Assembly (NCBI RefSeq): GCF_910592395.1
Contig: NC_088314.1
Span: forward strand, 16,839,998 to 16,899,997
DNA from: Lineus longissimus
Taxonomy: Eukaryota > Nemertea > Pilidiophora > Heteronemertea > Lineidae
Direction: 5' to 3'
Length of the DNA: 60,000 nucleotides
Below the pieces are notes generated by a model that worked only from the letters and a program-made list of their open reading frames with translations, was not told the origin of the DNA and did no database searches. Below, in pieces: positions 10,901-24,139 of the stretch. The position numbers and the translations under genes were made by a program. The stretch's first letter is position 1; the number at the start of each line of letters is the position of its first letter.

Positions 10901-13900
10901 ATACCTTTGCTGCTTAGAGCACAACTTTTAGAATCAAGGCCTAAGTAGTTTCAAAGAAATTACAAAATGAATGGCAACACAACAAGACTTGTAAAAATGA
11001 AACCGAACTTAGACCGGGGCTAGGTTGGCTCATATTGGGGTCAAATTAAGTTTTTTTCTCATTATTTTAGCTTGTTTTGACCTTAAATCATCAGCAATGC
11101 AATATTCTAAATGAATCAGAGTTATTTGAGCACATTCAAATTTTTCACTAAATTGACCCAAAATGTTATGTAAATGGAGACAAGACCACCATTGATTTTT
11201 AAAGCCTTTTAGCAGTTAAACTGTCAATGTTTGACCGCGAGGCATCAAATACTGCGTGGGGTTGTGAATCTGAAATTTTAAGATGGTCAGGGTACATTTC
11301 CTAAGACAGATCCCTGCCTGTTTTACTTTCCTCTGCTTCTTCTCTCTATCCCGCACCAGTTTATTGTATTTTCTAAACCTATTTGAATGTAGCATTCATC
11401 TGGCTCAATAAACTGCTTTGAATTTGAAAAAAAAAATGATATTCCGGACAGTCGAGCAAGTAAATGGTGAAGACTAAACTGGTAATTGACCACGGAAATT
11501 TTTTGATAATCGACAAACTAGACAGACATTGATATTTCCACTCTTTTCAGCCAACTGGCAGAAAAATCTCAAAACACGCCCCCTATTACCGAATTTGCAA
11601 AATTCAAAATTAATTTTTTCATCAACTAATTTCTTTATATCTGTAGACTTGCCACGGCAAATATTTTTTCAATACCTCTCCAAATATGTACTTGAGAGTT
11701 AAAAACATGCACTCGTCTAATTGATTGGCCTGGACCCTCCGACCTATGAATATTAATTAGTGGTCATGTATCAATGAAGGTAGATTTCAGGGGGTTAACA
11801 TTTTGAGAATTTTTTCAAACTAATGTATATGACATCCCACAACTCTCCAACTAAGGAAAGTGATATCTGGACGTTTTCGGAGAAATGAGAGACATTTCCA
11901 AGAGTGGTACAACTGTGCCAAAAGCGACAAAAGAGGACAAAATCGACAAAAAGTCATGATTTTGCAGCCAACAGCACCAAGTTCAAAGACAAGCTTTGGC
12001 CAGAATAAGCAAGCTATGGAGCTGAAAATTTAGGATGTGATTTAGGAATATCTTTGCTGCTTAGGGCACAACTTTCAGAATCAAGGCCTAAGTAGTTTCA
12101 AAGAAATTACAAAATGAATGGCAACACAACAAGACTTGTAAAAATGAAACCGAACTTAGACCGGGGCTAGGTTGGCTCTTATTGGGGTCAAATTAAGTTT
12201 ATTTCTCATTATTTTAGCTTGTTTTGACCTTAAATCATCAGCAATGCAATATTCTAAATGAATCAGAGTTATTTGAGCACATTCAAATTTTTCACTAAAT
12301 TGACCCAAAATGTTATGTAAACTGAGACAAGACCACCATTGATTTTTAAAGCCTTTTAGCAGTTAAACTGTCAATGTTTGACCGCGAGGCATCAAATACT
12401 GCGTGGGGTTGTGAATCTGAAATTTTGAGATGGTCAGGGTACATTTCCTAAGACAGATCCCTGCCTGTTTTACTTTCCTCAGCTTCTTCTCTCTATCCCG
12501 CACCAGTTTATTGTATTTTCTAAACCTATTTGAATGTAGCATTCATCTGGCTCAATAAACTGCTTTGAATTTGAAGAAAAAAAATGATATTCCGGACAGT
12601 CGAGCAAGTAAATGGTGAAGACTAAACTGGTAATTGACCACGGAAATTTTTTGATAATCGACAAACTAGACAGACATTGATATTTCCACTCTTTTCAGCC
12701 AACTGGCAGAAAAATCTCAAAACACGCCCCCTATTACCGAATTTGCAAAATTCAAAATTAATTTTTTCATCAACTAATTTCTTTATATCTGTAGACTTGC
12801 CACGGCAAATATTTTTTCAATACCTCTCCAAATATGTACTTGAGAGTTAAAAACATGCACTCGTCTAATTGATTGGCCTGGACCCTCCGACCTATGAATA
12901 TTAATTAGTGGTCATGTATCAATGAAGGTAGATTTCAGGGGGTTAACATTTTGAGAATTTTTTTAAACTAATGTATATGACATCCCACAACTCTCCAACT
13001 AAGGAAAGTGATATCTGGACGTTTTTGGAGAAATGAGAGACATTTCCAAGAGTGGTACAACTGTGCCAAAAGCGACGAAAGAGGACAAAATCGACAAAAA
13101 GTCATGATTTTGCAGCCAACAGCACCAAGTTCAAAGACAAGCTTTGGCCAGAATAAGCAAGCTATGGAGCTGAAAATTTAGGATGTGATTTTGGAATATC
13201 TTTGCTGCTTAGGGCACAACTTTCAGAATCAAGGCCTAAGTAGTTTCAAAGAAATTACAAAATGAATGGCAACACAACAAGACTTGTAAAAATGAAACCG
13301 AACTTAGACCGGGGCTAGGTTGGCTCTTATTGGGGTCAAATTAAGTTTATTTCTCATTATTTTAGCTTGTTTTGACCTTAAATCATCAGCAATGCAATAT
13401 TCTAAATGAATCAGAGTTATTTGAGCACATTCAAATTTTTCACTAAATTGACCCAAAATGTTATGTAAACTGAGACAAGACCACCATTGATTTTTAAAGC
13501 CTTTTAGCAGTTAAACTGTCAATGTTTGACCGCGAGGCATCAAATACTGCGTGGGGTTGTGAATCTGAAATTTTGAGATGGTCAGGGTACATTTCCTAAG
13601 ACAGATCCCTGCCTGTTTTACTTTCCTCAGCTTCTTCTCTCTATCCCGCACCAGTTTATTGTATTTTCTAAACCTATTTGAATGTAGCATTCATCTGGCT
13701 CAATAAACTGCTTTGAATTTGAAGAAAAAAAATGATATTCCGGACAGTCGAGCAAGTAAATGGTGAAGACTAAACTGGTAATTGACCACGGAAATTTTTT
13801 GATAATCGACAAACTAGACAGACATTGATATTTCCACTCTTTTCAGCCAACTGGCAGAAAAATCTCAAAACACGCCCCCTATTACCGAATTTGCAAAATT

Positions 13901-16900
13901 CAAAATTAATTTTTTCATCAACTAATTTCTTTATATCTGTAGACTTGCCACGGCAAATATTTTTTCAATACCTCTCCAAATATGTACTTGAGAGTTAAAA
14001 ACATGCACTCGTCTAATTGATTGGCCTGGACCCTCCGACCTATGAATATTAATTAGTGGTCATGTATCAATGAAGGTAGATTTCAGGGGGTTAACATTTT
14101 GAGAATTTTTTTAAACTAATGTATATGACATCCCACAACTCTCCAACTAAGGAAAGTGATATCTGGACGTTTTTGGAGAAATGAGAGACATTTCCAAGAG
14201 TGGTACAACTGTGCCAAAAGCGACGAAAGAGGACAAAATCGACAAAAAGTCATGATTTTGCAGCCAACAGCACCAAGTTCAAAGACAAGCTTTGGCCAGA
14301 ATAAGCAAGCTATGGAGCTGAAAATTTAGGATGTGATTTAGGAATATCTTTGCTGCTTAGGGCACAACTTTCAGAATCAAGGCCTAAGTAGTTTCAAAGA
14401 AATTACAAAATGAATGGCAACACAACAAGACTTGTAAAAATGAAACCGAACTTAGACCGGGGCTAGGTTGGCTCTTATTGGGGTCAAATTAAGTTTATTT
14501 CTCATTATTTTAGCTTGTTTTGACCTTAAATCATCAGCAATGCAATATTCTAAATAAATCAGAGTGATTTGAGCACATTAAAATTTTTCACTAAATTGAC
14601 CCAAAATGTAATGTAAATGGAGACAAGACCACCATTGATTTTTAAAGCCTTTTAGCAGTTTAAAAACTGTCAATGTTTGACCACGAGGCATCAAATACTG
14701 GGTGGGGTTGTGAATCTGAAATTTTGAAATGGTCAGGGTACATTTCCTAAGACAGATCCCTGTCTGTTTTACTTTCCTCTGCTTCTTCTCTCTATCCCGC
14801 ACCAGTTTATTGTATTTTCTAAACCTATTTGAATGTAGCATTCATCTGGCTCAATAAACTGCTTTGAATTTGAAAAAAAAATGATATTCCGGACAGTCGA
14901 GCAAGTAAATGGTGAAGACTAAACTGGTAATTGACCACGGAAATTTTTTGATAATCGACAAATTAGACAGACATTGATATTTCCACTCTTTTCAGCCAAC
15001 TGGCAGAAAAATCTCAAAACACGCCTCCTATTACCGAATTTGCAAAATTCCTAATTAATTTTTTCATCAAATAATTTCTTTATATCTGTAGACTTGCCAC
15101 GGCAAATATTTTTTCAATACCTCTCCAAATATGTACTTGAGAGTTAAAAACATGCACTCGTCTAATTGATAGGCCTGGACCCTCCGACCTATGAATATTA
15201 ATTAGTGGTCATGTATCAATGAAGGTAGATTTCAGGGGATTAACATTTTGAGAATTTTTTCAAACTAATGTAGATGACATCCCACAACTCTCCAACTAAG
15301 GAAAGTGATATCTGGACATTTTTGGAGAAATGAGAGACATTTCCAAGAGTGGTACAACTGTGCCAAAAGCGACGAAAGAGGACAAAATCGACAAAAAGTC
15401 ATGATTTTGCAGCCAACAGCACCAAGTTCAAAGACCAGCTTTGGCCAGAATAAGCAAGCTATGGAGCTGAAAATTTAGGATGTGATTTTGGAATATCTTT
15501 GCTGCTTAGGGCACAACTTTCAGAATCAAGGCCTAAGTAGTTTCAAAGAAATTACAAAATGAATGGCAACACAACAAGACTTGTAAAAATGAAACCGAAC
15601 TTAGACCGGGGCTAGGTTGGCTCATATTGGGGTCAAATTAAGTTTTTTTCTCATTATTTTAGCTTGTTTTGACCTTAAATCATCAGCAATGCAATATTCT
15701 AAATGAATCAGAGTTATTTGAGCACATTCAAATTTTTCACTAAATTGACCCAAAATGTTATGTAAATGGAGACAAGACCACCATTGATTTTTAAAGCCTT
15801 TTAGCAGCTAAACTGTCAATGTTTGACCACGATCCACAAATACTGGGTGGGGTTGTGAATCTGAAATTTTGAGATGGTCAGGGTACATTTCCTAAGACAG
15901 ATCCCTGCCTGTTTTACTTTCCTCAGCTTCTTCTCTCTATCCCGCACCAGTTTATTGTATTTTCTAAACCTATTTGAATGTAGCATTCATCTGGCTCAAT
16001 AAACTGCTTTGAATTTGAAAAAAAAAATGATATTCCGGACAGTCGAGCAAGTAAATGGTGAAGACTAAACTGGTAATTGACCACGGAAATTTTTTGATAA
16101 TCGACAAATTAGACAGACATTGATATTTCCACTCTTTTCAGCCAACTGGCAGAAAAATCTCAAAACACGCCCCCTATTACCGAATTTGCAAAATTCCAAA
16201 TTAATTTTTTCAGCAAATAATTTCTGTATATCAGTAGACTTGCCACGGCAAATATTTTTTCAATACCTCTCCAAATATGTACTTGAGAGTTAAAAACATG
16301 CACTCGTCTAATTGATTGGCCTAGACCCTCCGACCTATGAATATTAATTAGTGGTCATGTATCAATGAAGGTAGATTTCAGGGGGTTAACATTTTGAAAA
16401 TTTTTTTAAACTAATGTAGATGACATCCCACAACTCTCCAACTAAGGAAAGTGATATCTGGACATTTTTGGAGAAACGAGAGACATTTCCAAGAGTGGTA
16501 CAACTGTGCCAAAAGCGACGAAAGAGGACAAAATCGACAAAAAGTCATGATTTTGCAGCCAACAGCACCAAGTTCAAAGACAAGCTTTGGCCAGAATAAG
16601 CAAGCTATGGAGCTGAAAATTTAGGATATGATTTAGGAATACCTTTGCTGCTTAGGGCACAACTTTCAGAATCAAGGCCTAAGTAGTTTCAAAGAAATTA
16701 CAAAATGAATGGCAACACAACAAGACTTGTAAAAATGAAACCGAACTTAGACCGGGGCTAGGTTGGCTCATATTGGGGTCAAATTAAGTTTTTTTCTCAT
16801 TATTTTAGCTTGTTTTGACCTTAAATCATCAGCAATGCAATATTCTAAATGAATCAGAGTTATTTGAGCACATTCAAATTTTTCACTAAATTGACCCAAA

Positions 16901-17984
16901 ATGTTATGTAAATGGAGACAAGACCACCATTGATTTTTGAAGCCTTTTAGCAGCTAAACTGTCAATGTTTGACCACGATCCACAAATACTGGGTGGGGTT
17001 GTGAATCTGAAATTTTGAGATGGTCAGGGTACATTTCCTAAGACAGATCCCTGCCTGTTTTACTTTCCTCAGCTTCTTCTCTCTATCCCGCACCAGTTTA
17101 TTGTATTTTCTAAACCTATTTGAATGTAGCATTCATCTGGCTCAATAAACTGCTTTGAATTTGAAAAAAAAAATGATATTCCGGACAGTCGAGCAAGTAA
17201 ATGGTGAAGACTAAACTGGTAATTGACCACGGAAATTTTTTGATAATCGACAAATTAGACAGACATTGATATTTCCACTCTTTTCAGCCAACTGGCAGAA
17301 AAATCTCAAAACACGCCCCCTATTACCGAATTTGCAAAATTCCAAATTAATTTTTTCAGCAAATAATTTCTGTATATCAGTAGACTTGTCACGGCAAATA
17401 TTTTTTCAATACCTCTCCAAATATGTACTTGAGAGTTAAAAACATGCACTCGTCTAATTGATTGGCCTAGACCCTCCGACCTATGAATATTAATTAGTGG
17501 TCATGTATCAATGAAGGTAGATTTCAGGGGGTTAACATTTTGAAAAATTTTTTAAACTAATGTAGATGACATCCCACAACTCTCCAACTAAGGAAAGTGA
17601 TATCTGGACATTTTTGGAGAAACGAGAGACATTTCCGAGAGTGGTACAACTGTGCCAAAAGCGACGAAAGAGGACAAAATCGACAAAAAGTCATGATTTT
17701 GCAGCCAACAGCACCAAGTTCAAAGACAAGCTTTGGCCAGAATAAGCAAGCTATGGAGCTGAAAATTTAGGATATGATTTAGGAATACCTTTGCTGCTTA
17801 GGGCACAACTTTTAGAATCAAGGCCTAAGTAGTTTCAAAGAAATTACAAAATGAATGGCAACACAACAAGACTTGTAAAAATGAAACCGAACTTAGACCG
17901 GGGCTAGGTTGGCTCATATTGGGGTCAAATTAAGTTTTTGGCTCACCGTAGGGGAGTCTATACCATAGCTCTGTGTCCGTCGTC

Positions 17985-18660
17985 CGGCGTCCGTCGTCCG
18001 TCGTCCGGCGTCGTATCCTGTGGCACGTTTCTTTACCGCTTTTGCTGTGAACCTTAAACTTTCTATACATCATGCCCAAGGTCATATGTACCCTGACACT
18101 GAATTTCCCTTCGGTTTGATTCTTGGCTTGGTCACCAGGGGGCTAAAACCGAATTCTTAAAAAGTGCAATATCTCATTTATTATTGATTAGTTTTTGATA
18201 AAAATTTTATGGTGGGTACCCCTAGCAAGGATACATCACATATCATACGGGTTTTTGATTTGACCTACTTGTAAAGGTCACAGAGGTCAAACTCTAAAAT
18301 TTCACCGATAGTAGCACGTTTTGCCTTCATTAGTCCTGCAGTCTTTAAATTTGGTATGTAGACACCTCTTATGTAGCTGAACATGTTGACCAAAAATCAG
18401 GTTGATGTGGCGTAATCTTCAAGGTCACTGAGGGGAAAGTGGTGTAAATTTGTCGTGAAGGGTGGAACATTGTATGTTATTTTAACGGCTAAAGCTTTTT
18501 ACTTGAAATTGAATAGGCCTACACATGACGTCCTAGGTCATGTGATCATTAACACAGAAGAATCAGTAAAATTGATTTTTAAAAAATCAGCCCAAAGACA
18601 AAGTGTCAGTGTCTGCCATGTGCCTGCCTAAAGTCATGTTATGAACCGACCCTCGCTCTT
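17985..18660 (-). repeat. Tail region shared with the intronic GCTCACC element
   Basis: Read on the minus strand this contains the AAACGTGCCAC motif, ACGGACGACGG repeats and the TTTGACCTCTGTGACCTTTA-type module (around 18260-18290) also seen in intron 1 at 2469-3697. Nothing coding is visible. Confidence 0.5.
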
Positions 18661-18864
18661 GTTTTGTGTCACACTATAAATAGATTCAACTGAGTGCACC
18701 AGATTCACTTGGAATAAATATCATTGAAACATGGAAGGCCTAGGCCTATTTGTTCTGTATAAATTTTGCTTTATATTTGTAATGCCTGTGCCATTGCCAG
18801 GTTTTAAACCAACCTCATTCCGCCATTTTGTTCTCTATTTGATGAGCTGAGCTTTTTGGCATTG

Positions 18865-21259
18865 CCCCTGCGAAATGAATTTTACCTCAGGTGGATTTTG
18901 TTGGAAATAGCTGGAATTTCCAGCTCTTGGCTGGAATAAGCTGACACTTTGAATTTAGAGAGTTTCATCGAAAAGTTATAGCTGGCAAAAGCTGACAAAA
19001 ACTGGAACTTTATCCATGGGGTGGAAATTCTTGGCATTTTCTGGAACTTTACTTTTCGTAAAAGTTCCAGCGCTGGAAATCTCTGTCACTTTACTATGAG
19101 ATTGTCAGAGCTGGAATTAGCTGGAAATTTAAAATTCGATGTTTCTGACAATTGTTGGAAAAAGCTGGCATTTGCTGGCATTATGCAAATTGCTATTATG
19201 TTATGCAATTCTATCATGTGGTCTTATCACCTGACCTATCCCATGATGCATTACACCTCAGACAGGAACTGGTAGGTTTGAATTTTCAAGTCAAACAAAG
19301 AAATCATGTGGGAGCTCTTCTTATTTCTTGATTTTTACCCCGAATTCGATATCAAGATATCCAAAGTTTACACAAATTGAATTGGAACACATAAGGATTC
19401 AAATGAATGCAAAAAGGGTAATCTGGACAGGCCTTGAGGTTGTTTTTTTAGCATATGATGAAGCCTGAATCAGTGTATGTGCTGTAAGCCTGTATTATTG
19501 TATGCATGATCGTAGACCCGGACGGTATCATAACTGTAAGATTTTGCATGGGAGATGTCCACAGCTCATGACTCATGTAAGTGATGGCGTCAATCAACAG
19601 TCAGCTTGCTCCATCATTCTTTTCAAGGTCGTGCAGTGATGTTATTTGGACATCCATTTTGGACGTCAGTCCCCGTCTGTAACCCTGCCCTCCAGACATC
19701 AAAGTGACAGAGTGTGCTATGTGTGGTTAACATCATGTTGATGTCACGGTATCCAGTTAAAACGGCACCTCTTTTTTATTTGGCTCACCTTGTGAGCCTA
19801 TGCGATGATGTGGCGTCCATCGTCGGTGGCGGCCGTATTGTTAGCGCGGCACGTTTCGTAAAGTCTGGACTTAAAATTGGTATAGGCCTACATATGTTCC
19901 ATGGGCCCTGGGGCAATTCACACCAATCTGGTCAATCCATGATCCTCAAACTTACGAGCCTAATATTACAATGTGAATACTTTGCACTATCTATATTATT
20001 AAACGAGAGGCAAAATTTTCCTGTCAGTGATTGTCAATGACGTCATCGTATCAACTGATCACAATTAGCTATGATGTAAATGACGTGCTGTCTCCAGGAT
20101 GGGCATTGAGCCCTGACGACGCCAGTCGGCATTGACGAGCACTCCAACCCAGGTCATGTGGCAACTTAAACCATCTGCAATGGGGAAGTGTCCGCGTGTC
20201 TGCAAGGAGCCTCAGTGAAGCAATAATCTTACGTTTTATATGATAGGGCCTCTTATGCTCGTGTAAGTCCATGGTCAACACACACCAAGAATGATATTTA
20301 CATTATAACAGTGTGACAAGATTGTGTCAGAAAACTAAGGGATTAGGTCAGTGGCATATGCTCAAAACTTGATAATGCCACAGCAATCATGTTTGCAAGT
20401 GACATAAATCACTTGTTTGCATAGATAATTTCAGGTGCCCGCAACAAGAACTGGTCATCCTAGCAACCTCTGTTGGAAGCAAAATCAACCTGCAACCTTT
20501 AATCATATTTCTGTGTGACAGAAATTGCTTGTTTGCAGTTATAATTGCAGATGCCATCAAAATTGAATTAGAATTGGAAATCGCACGGCCTGGGATCAAG
20601 CAAAATCAACATGCAATCATGTTTGCATGTGAAAAATTCTGTGGTGATAATCGCAGGTGCGTGTGACAAGATTGCAATCAGCAAAGTCAAAACTAAGCGA
20701 TTATTGGTTTTACTCCACGATAAGAGATCTTCTTGTTGCATATCACAACGATTCTAATCATAGTCACTGTTGAGTGACAAAAAACGCCTGTTTATTAGTG
20801 TGCAGTGCTCTGATCGATTCAAACGTAGAGCAGGTCACATACTCAATATTAAATTTCCAGCTAATGTCAACTAATGCCAGCTATTTCCAATAAATGACAG
20901 CCCTGACATTCCTCGTTGCATGCTGAATTTGTAATTTCCAGCTAATGTCAACTAATGCCAGCTATTTCCAATAAATGACAGCCCTGACATTGGTAATCAG
21001 CTGGAAGGCCTGGGTCAAGATTTTTCCACCTAATTCCAGCTCTGGAAATTTAAAGGTTCCAGCTAATGCCAGGTTATGCCAGCTTTTTCCAGAGCTGGCA
21101 TTTTCTGGCACTGCCATTTACCAAAATACCGCCAAACTCCAGCCCTGACATTTTCTGGAATTTCCAGCTAATTCCAGCCTCCTGGCAAGGAAAAATAGTT
21201 TGGAATTAGGTGGAAATTGCCGGCTTTTGCCGACAATTTCCAGTCGAATTTCGCAGGGG
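18865..21259. mobile_element. Nested 2.4-kb TIR element with many subterminal TTCCAGCT motifs
   Basis: Perfect 12-bp inverted ends CCCCTGCGAAAT (18865-18876) and ATTTCGCAGGGG (21248-21259). The left ~300 bp is packed with AGCTGGAA/TGGAAATAGCTGG-type motifs and the right ~400 bp (20850-21245) with their complements TTCCAGCTAATG, TGCCAGCT and GACAGCCCTGACATT, so the subterminal motif arrays are also inverted. A ~83-bp segment is tandemly duplicated at about 20852-20997. No transposase frame was found, so it looks non-autonomous. Frames at 19021-19275 and 19714-20040 show no domain and are not called. The superfamily is not assigned. Confidence 0.65.
20380..20700 (+). repeat. Diverged ~110-200-bp repeats inside the nested element
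   Basis: The phrase CAATCATGTTTGCAAGTGAC and relatives recur near 20385, 20508 and 20610, each followed by a GATAAT...GCAGGTGC-like segment. They look like old tandem repeats. Confidence 0.35.
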
Positions 21260-21630
21260 TGGTCAGATAAAAGCTGGTGAAAGGCGTTTTAGGTAAGTCA
21301 AAATGCATGAGCTTGGACATGAACAGTGGTATAAATCATTATTGTTTCACTAGTGCTAACTACAGTGACAGATGATTATTATAAATTGTGGTTTTTGGAA
21401 GAAGAAAAAATCGATAATGGAGTAGACATATATGCATGTTGCATGCATACATTGTACATGTAGGCCTACATGGCATGCACACTTGGCCTCAAGATCAGAT
21501 GCACAACTCCTCATCAAGAAACTTTGTGAACTACTAGGTCTAAGGCTAATAATGTGTGTTTTTCATCATGTTCATGTCAACTGTCAAGTTCTTCCTGCTA
21601 AAGAGTAGAGTTTTATTTTACACCTAAAAG

Positions 21631-21773
21631 TTCTAACGTCAGAACTCCTAATATCGTCACAAGAACGTCGTGCATATTATCGCCACTTCATTGGAAATAA
21701 CGTCATGAAAGTCACGTCACAAAAGTGGCGGTATTACGCACAAGTGGCGATATTAGGAGTTCTGACGTTAGAA
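21631..21773. mobile_element. 143-bp MITE with 30-bp terminal inverted repeats
   Basis: Left arm 21631-21660 (TTCTAACGTCAGAACTCCTA...) and right arm 21744-21773 are inverted copies matching at 29 of 30 positions. The element could fold into a long hairpin with an ~83-bp middle. No coding sequence is present, and no clear target duplication is visible. It lies ~150 bp upstream of the first coding exon of the OB-fold gene. Confidence 0.85.
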
Positions 21774-21921
21774 TAGTGCAAAATCATGTCTAGAGTAGGC
21801 CTCCGTTATTAGTGTGGATGCAGTTATAAATGATAGCCAAATAGGTGATACACATTATGCACCCTACTACTACATGTCCCACCTGTATATATATTTACAT
21901 ATGATACTGTTATTTTTCAGC

Positions 21922-23951
21922 ATGAATACCATCAAGGTGAAAATCCTCAACAATGAGTCTACACGTCCCAAATCCCACATATCCTCTTGCCTGATTGCAG
22001 GCAAAGACGATTTTTACGATCTTGTGTACACCAAAATGGTACACAACGCTGATATGATTGTCAAAAATGCGTCGTTACTTCTGGTGGATACGGACATTGA
22101 CAACACTAAGCATGCAATATTTGTCAAGGCAAAAAGTAAGGTTAGTACATACAGTATTCATCAATACTTTTATTCTGACTCCACAAAGACCATTTTTCGG
22201 CAGGCAATCCAAAACCATACCACCTATAATTAATCACCTCTAACACTTTATCGCTTAGTTTCACAACAAAACAAAGAAAATATATATATCATAAGTTAGC
22301 AGATTTTATGGAGATAGCATTACAAGTAACAACATCCGCAATACTGTTTTCCCAGATGCAGACGAAATTCAAACACTAATTAACATCAAATTTCCCCAAA
22401 CCCTATGGACCTTTTGCACCAGATACCTAATAGGAGTTCAATGTTAGGTAAAAAAGAACAATATTATACCAGCTGTTCAACAACGTACTGGCGTTATAAC
22501 AAGAAAACTAAAGGCTTAAGTTCCCCATTAGAAATCTTGCTTGGATCACACTACCAAACGAGTATGCGAAATAGCTCAAGACTCAGAAACCTTCAACAGC
22601 GCATTGTCCGGCAGCTTATGACATCATCACCCCTGTTGCCAATCCCTTCTTTAAAGATCCATGTACAAGAGTTCATTTCATTACATTTCAGATCTACCCA
22701 ACCGAAGACTTCGCTGTGAAAGAAGATCTCATGATGCAATTTTTCCATGCACCAACTATGCCACTGGACCAATTGCAACAATCTCCAATCAAACAAAGAG
22801 CATCCCTCCTTGTCAAAATAAAACAGGTAAAGACAAATGCAAATAATTTCAATGTCCACAGATCAAGAAATATTCATACAAAAACCCAGACATTTCCAAA
22901 TACCATGTATTTCGTCAACCAGCATTGACTTCCACAATTCTATAATTACAATGATCCATCACCTCACTACCACAATCCATACTCAATGTGTGTCCTTCAC
23001 CTCCCTCAAGTTCAGTATTAGCAATAACCTATAATCTCACATAAACTATTTATGATATTAGATATCAGTGTCAATACACTCTATAATTCCATTTCTTCCC
23101 ACAGATTTCTCCACTCAAAACAGCCCCTGATGCATCGTGGAAGCGCAAAGATATCATCATAGAGGAAGATGGGCAGGCTTCAACTTCAACAGCAACTCTG
23201 AAGCTGTGGAACAAGTCCACTGATCTCATAGGTGACGTCCACCTTAATAAGAAAATCAAGGTAGAAAATGTTGAAATAACCGAATTCAACATGCAAAAAC
23301 ACTTCCGTGACACCCCAGAAACAGCCATCACTGTAAGTACAATTTTCACCACCATTATTCTACTATTCCCCCCCAACTTCACCTTTTCTTTCATCTTCAT
23401 TTATAGCAGACACCTGCAAAATTAGAAGAAAAATACCCATAACCCATATCAACTATTTGGTCAACAATAGTCTCTTTCTACGCCCACCATCTAATTCTTG
23501 TGACTCTACCACCACAACATATGGTGTTTTAGTGAACAACTCTTTGATTCCAAAACAGTTTCAGCACATAAATTAGGACATCAAAACATCTTCAACAGGC
23601 ACAGAGTTCACCATACCAGTACCGGTATACTAATTATCTAACTATTATCCCAATGTAATAATACAAACTCCACTCTAATTCCAGTCTTCAGAAGACAAAT
23701 GCAATGTCAACATCATTGCAGTCTCTGGAAAAGAACTCCTTATTATTCGAAATGGCCTCCATGAAGCAGAATCGTACATCTTCGCATCAGCAGATCCAAT
23801 GCCAACTATCCCAAGCCTTCCAGCCGCAGCAAGAGCAGTTCTGTCAGGAAACACAGTCACAGAGATCATGCTCACCACTGTCAACTGGAAACCACTTGCC
23901 ACAACATCTGCCATCCCCCCTAAACCATCAGTCGCCAAAACAAAAAAGTAA
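21922..23951 (+). CDS. Four-exon gene for a two-OB-fold, RPA-like putative ssDNA-binding protein
   Basis: Exons 21922-22140, 22692-22826, 23105-23332 and 23685-23951 all join in phase 0 and give 282 residues. Acceptors are TTATTTTTCAG, TTACATTTCAG, CTTCCCACAG and CTAATTCCAG; donors are GTTAGT, GTAAAG and GTAAGT. Residues ~1-95 read as a first OB-type barrel (DMIVKNASLLLVDTD, then KHAIFVKAKSKIYPT across the splice); a linker (SPIKQRASLLVKIKQISPL) leads to a second (WKRKDIIIEEDGQ, TATLKLWN, GDVHLNKKIKVENVEITEFN), the pattern of replication protein A large-subunit DNA-binding domains B-like. The C-terminal 88 residues are less clear, ending in a Lys/Pro tail. RPA-like OB folds bind single-stranded DNA; the role here is inference. 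An acceptor 1 nt before the ATG implies a 5' UTR exon. The gene lies wholly inside the 7.1-kb insertion, so it may be transposon cargo or a transposon gene. Confidence 0.7.
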
Positions 23952-24026
23952 ATTTATGGACACCCCATCTGTTGCATCAACAAACTTTGAAATCACCCAT
24001 TAGTTCCGCTATTCATCATCATTATA

Positions 24027-24045
24027 CAGGGTGACCCAAAAGAAA
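24027..24045 (+). mobile_element. mariner-type terminus fragment
   Basis: TATACAGGGTGACCCAAAAG resembles the inverted ends of Tc1/mariner elements next to TA. No matching opposite end was found nearby, so only a fragment is claimed. Confidence 0.35.
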
Positions 24046-24139
24046 GCCAGAGCCTACTAAAAACTGTGTAACTCTACTTAGAATTTATTCCGATTTGGTA
24101 TACTTTAACAAAGATGCCAAATACCATGGCACATTTTTA

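Larger units (their letters stand above)
6750..17939 (+). repeat. Satellite array, block 1 (~1147-bp units, head to tail)
   Basis: Ten units begin with CAAGACCACCATTGATTTTT at 6752, 7743, 8889, 10036, 11181, 12328, 13476, 14624, 15773 and 16919. Spacing is 1145-1149 bp except for the first unit (991 bp), which lacks the internal ~155-bp insert. Units are highly similar; those at 12328 and 13476 are almost identical. The tenth is cut after 1018-1021 bp by the insertion at 17940 and its last 133 bp resume at 25060. Short minus-strand frames recur in each unit but have no recognisable domain, differ in length from unit to unit and are not called as genes. Confidence 0.95.

Noticed and set aside
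12479-12664. Recurrent short antisense frames in satellite units (for example 6706-6933, 12479-12664, 13627-13812, 27505-27891, 42691-42885)
   Set aside because: They recur because the DNA recurs. Lengths change with small indels, they span the poly(A)-tailed insert, and no domain is visible.
22405-22719. 104-codon frame as an extra exon of the OB-fold gene
   Set aside because: It lies in the intron between exons 1 and 2. The direct join of those exons preserves phase and OB-fold continuity (AKSK-IYPT), and this frame does not connect in phase.
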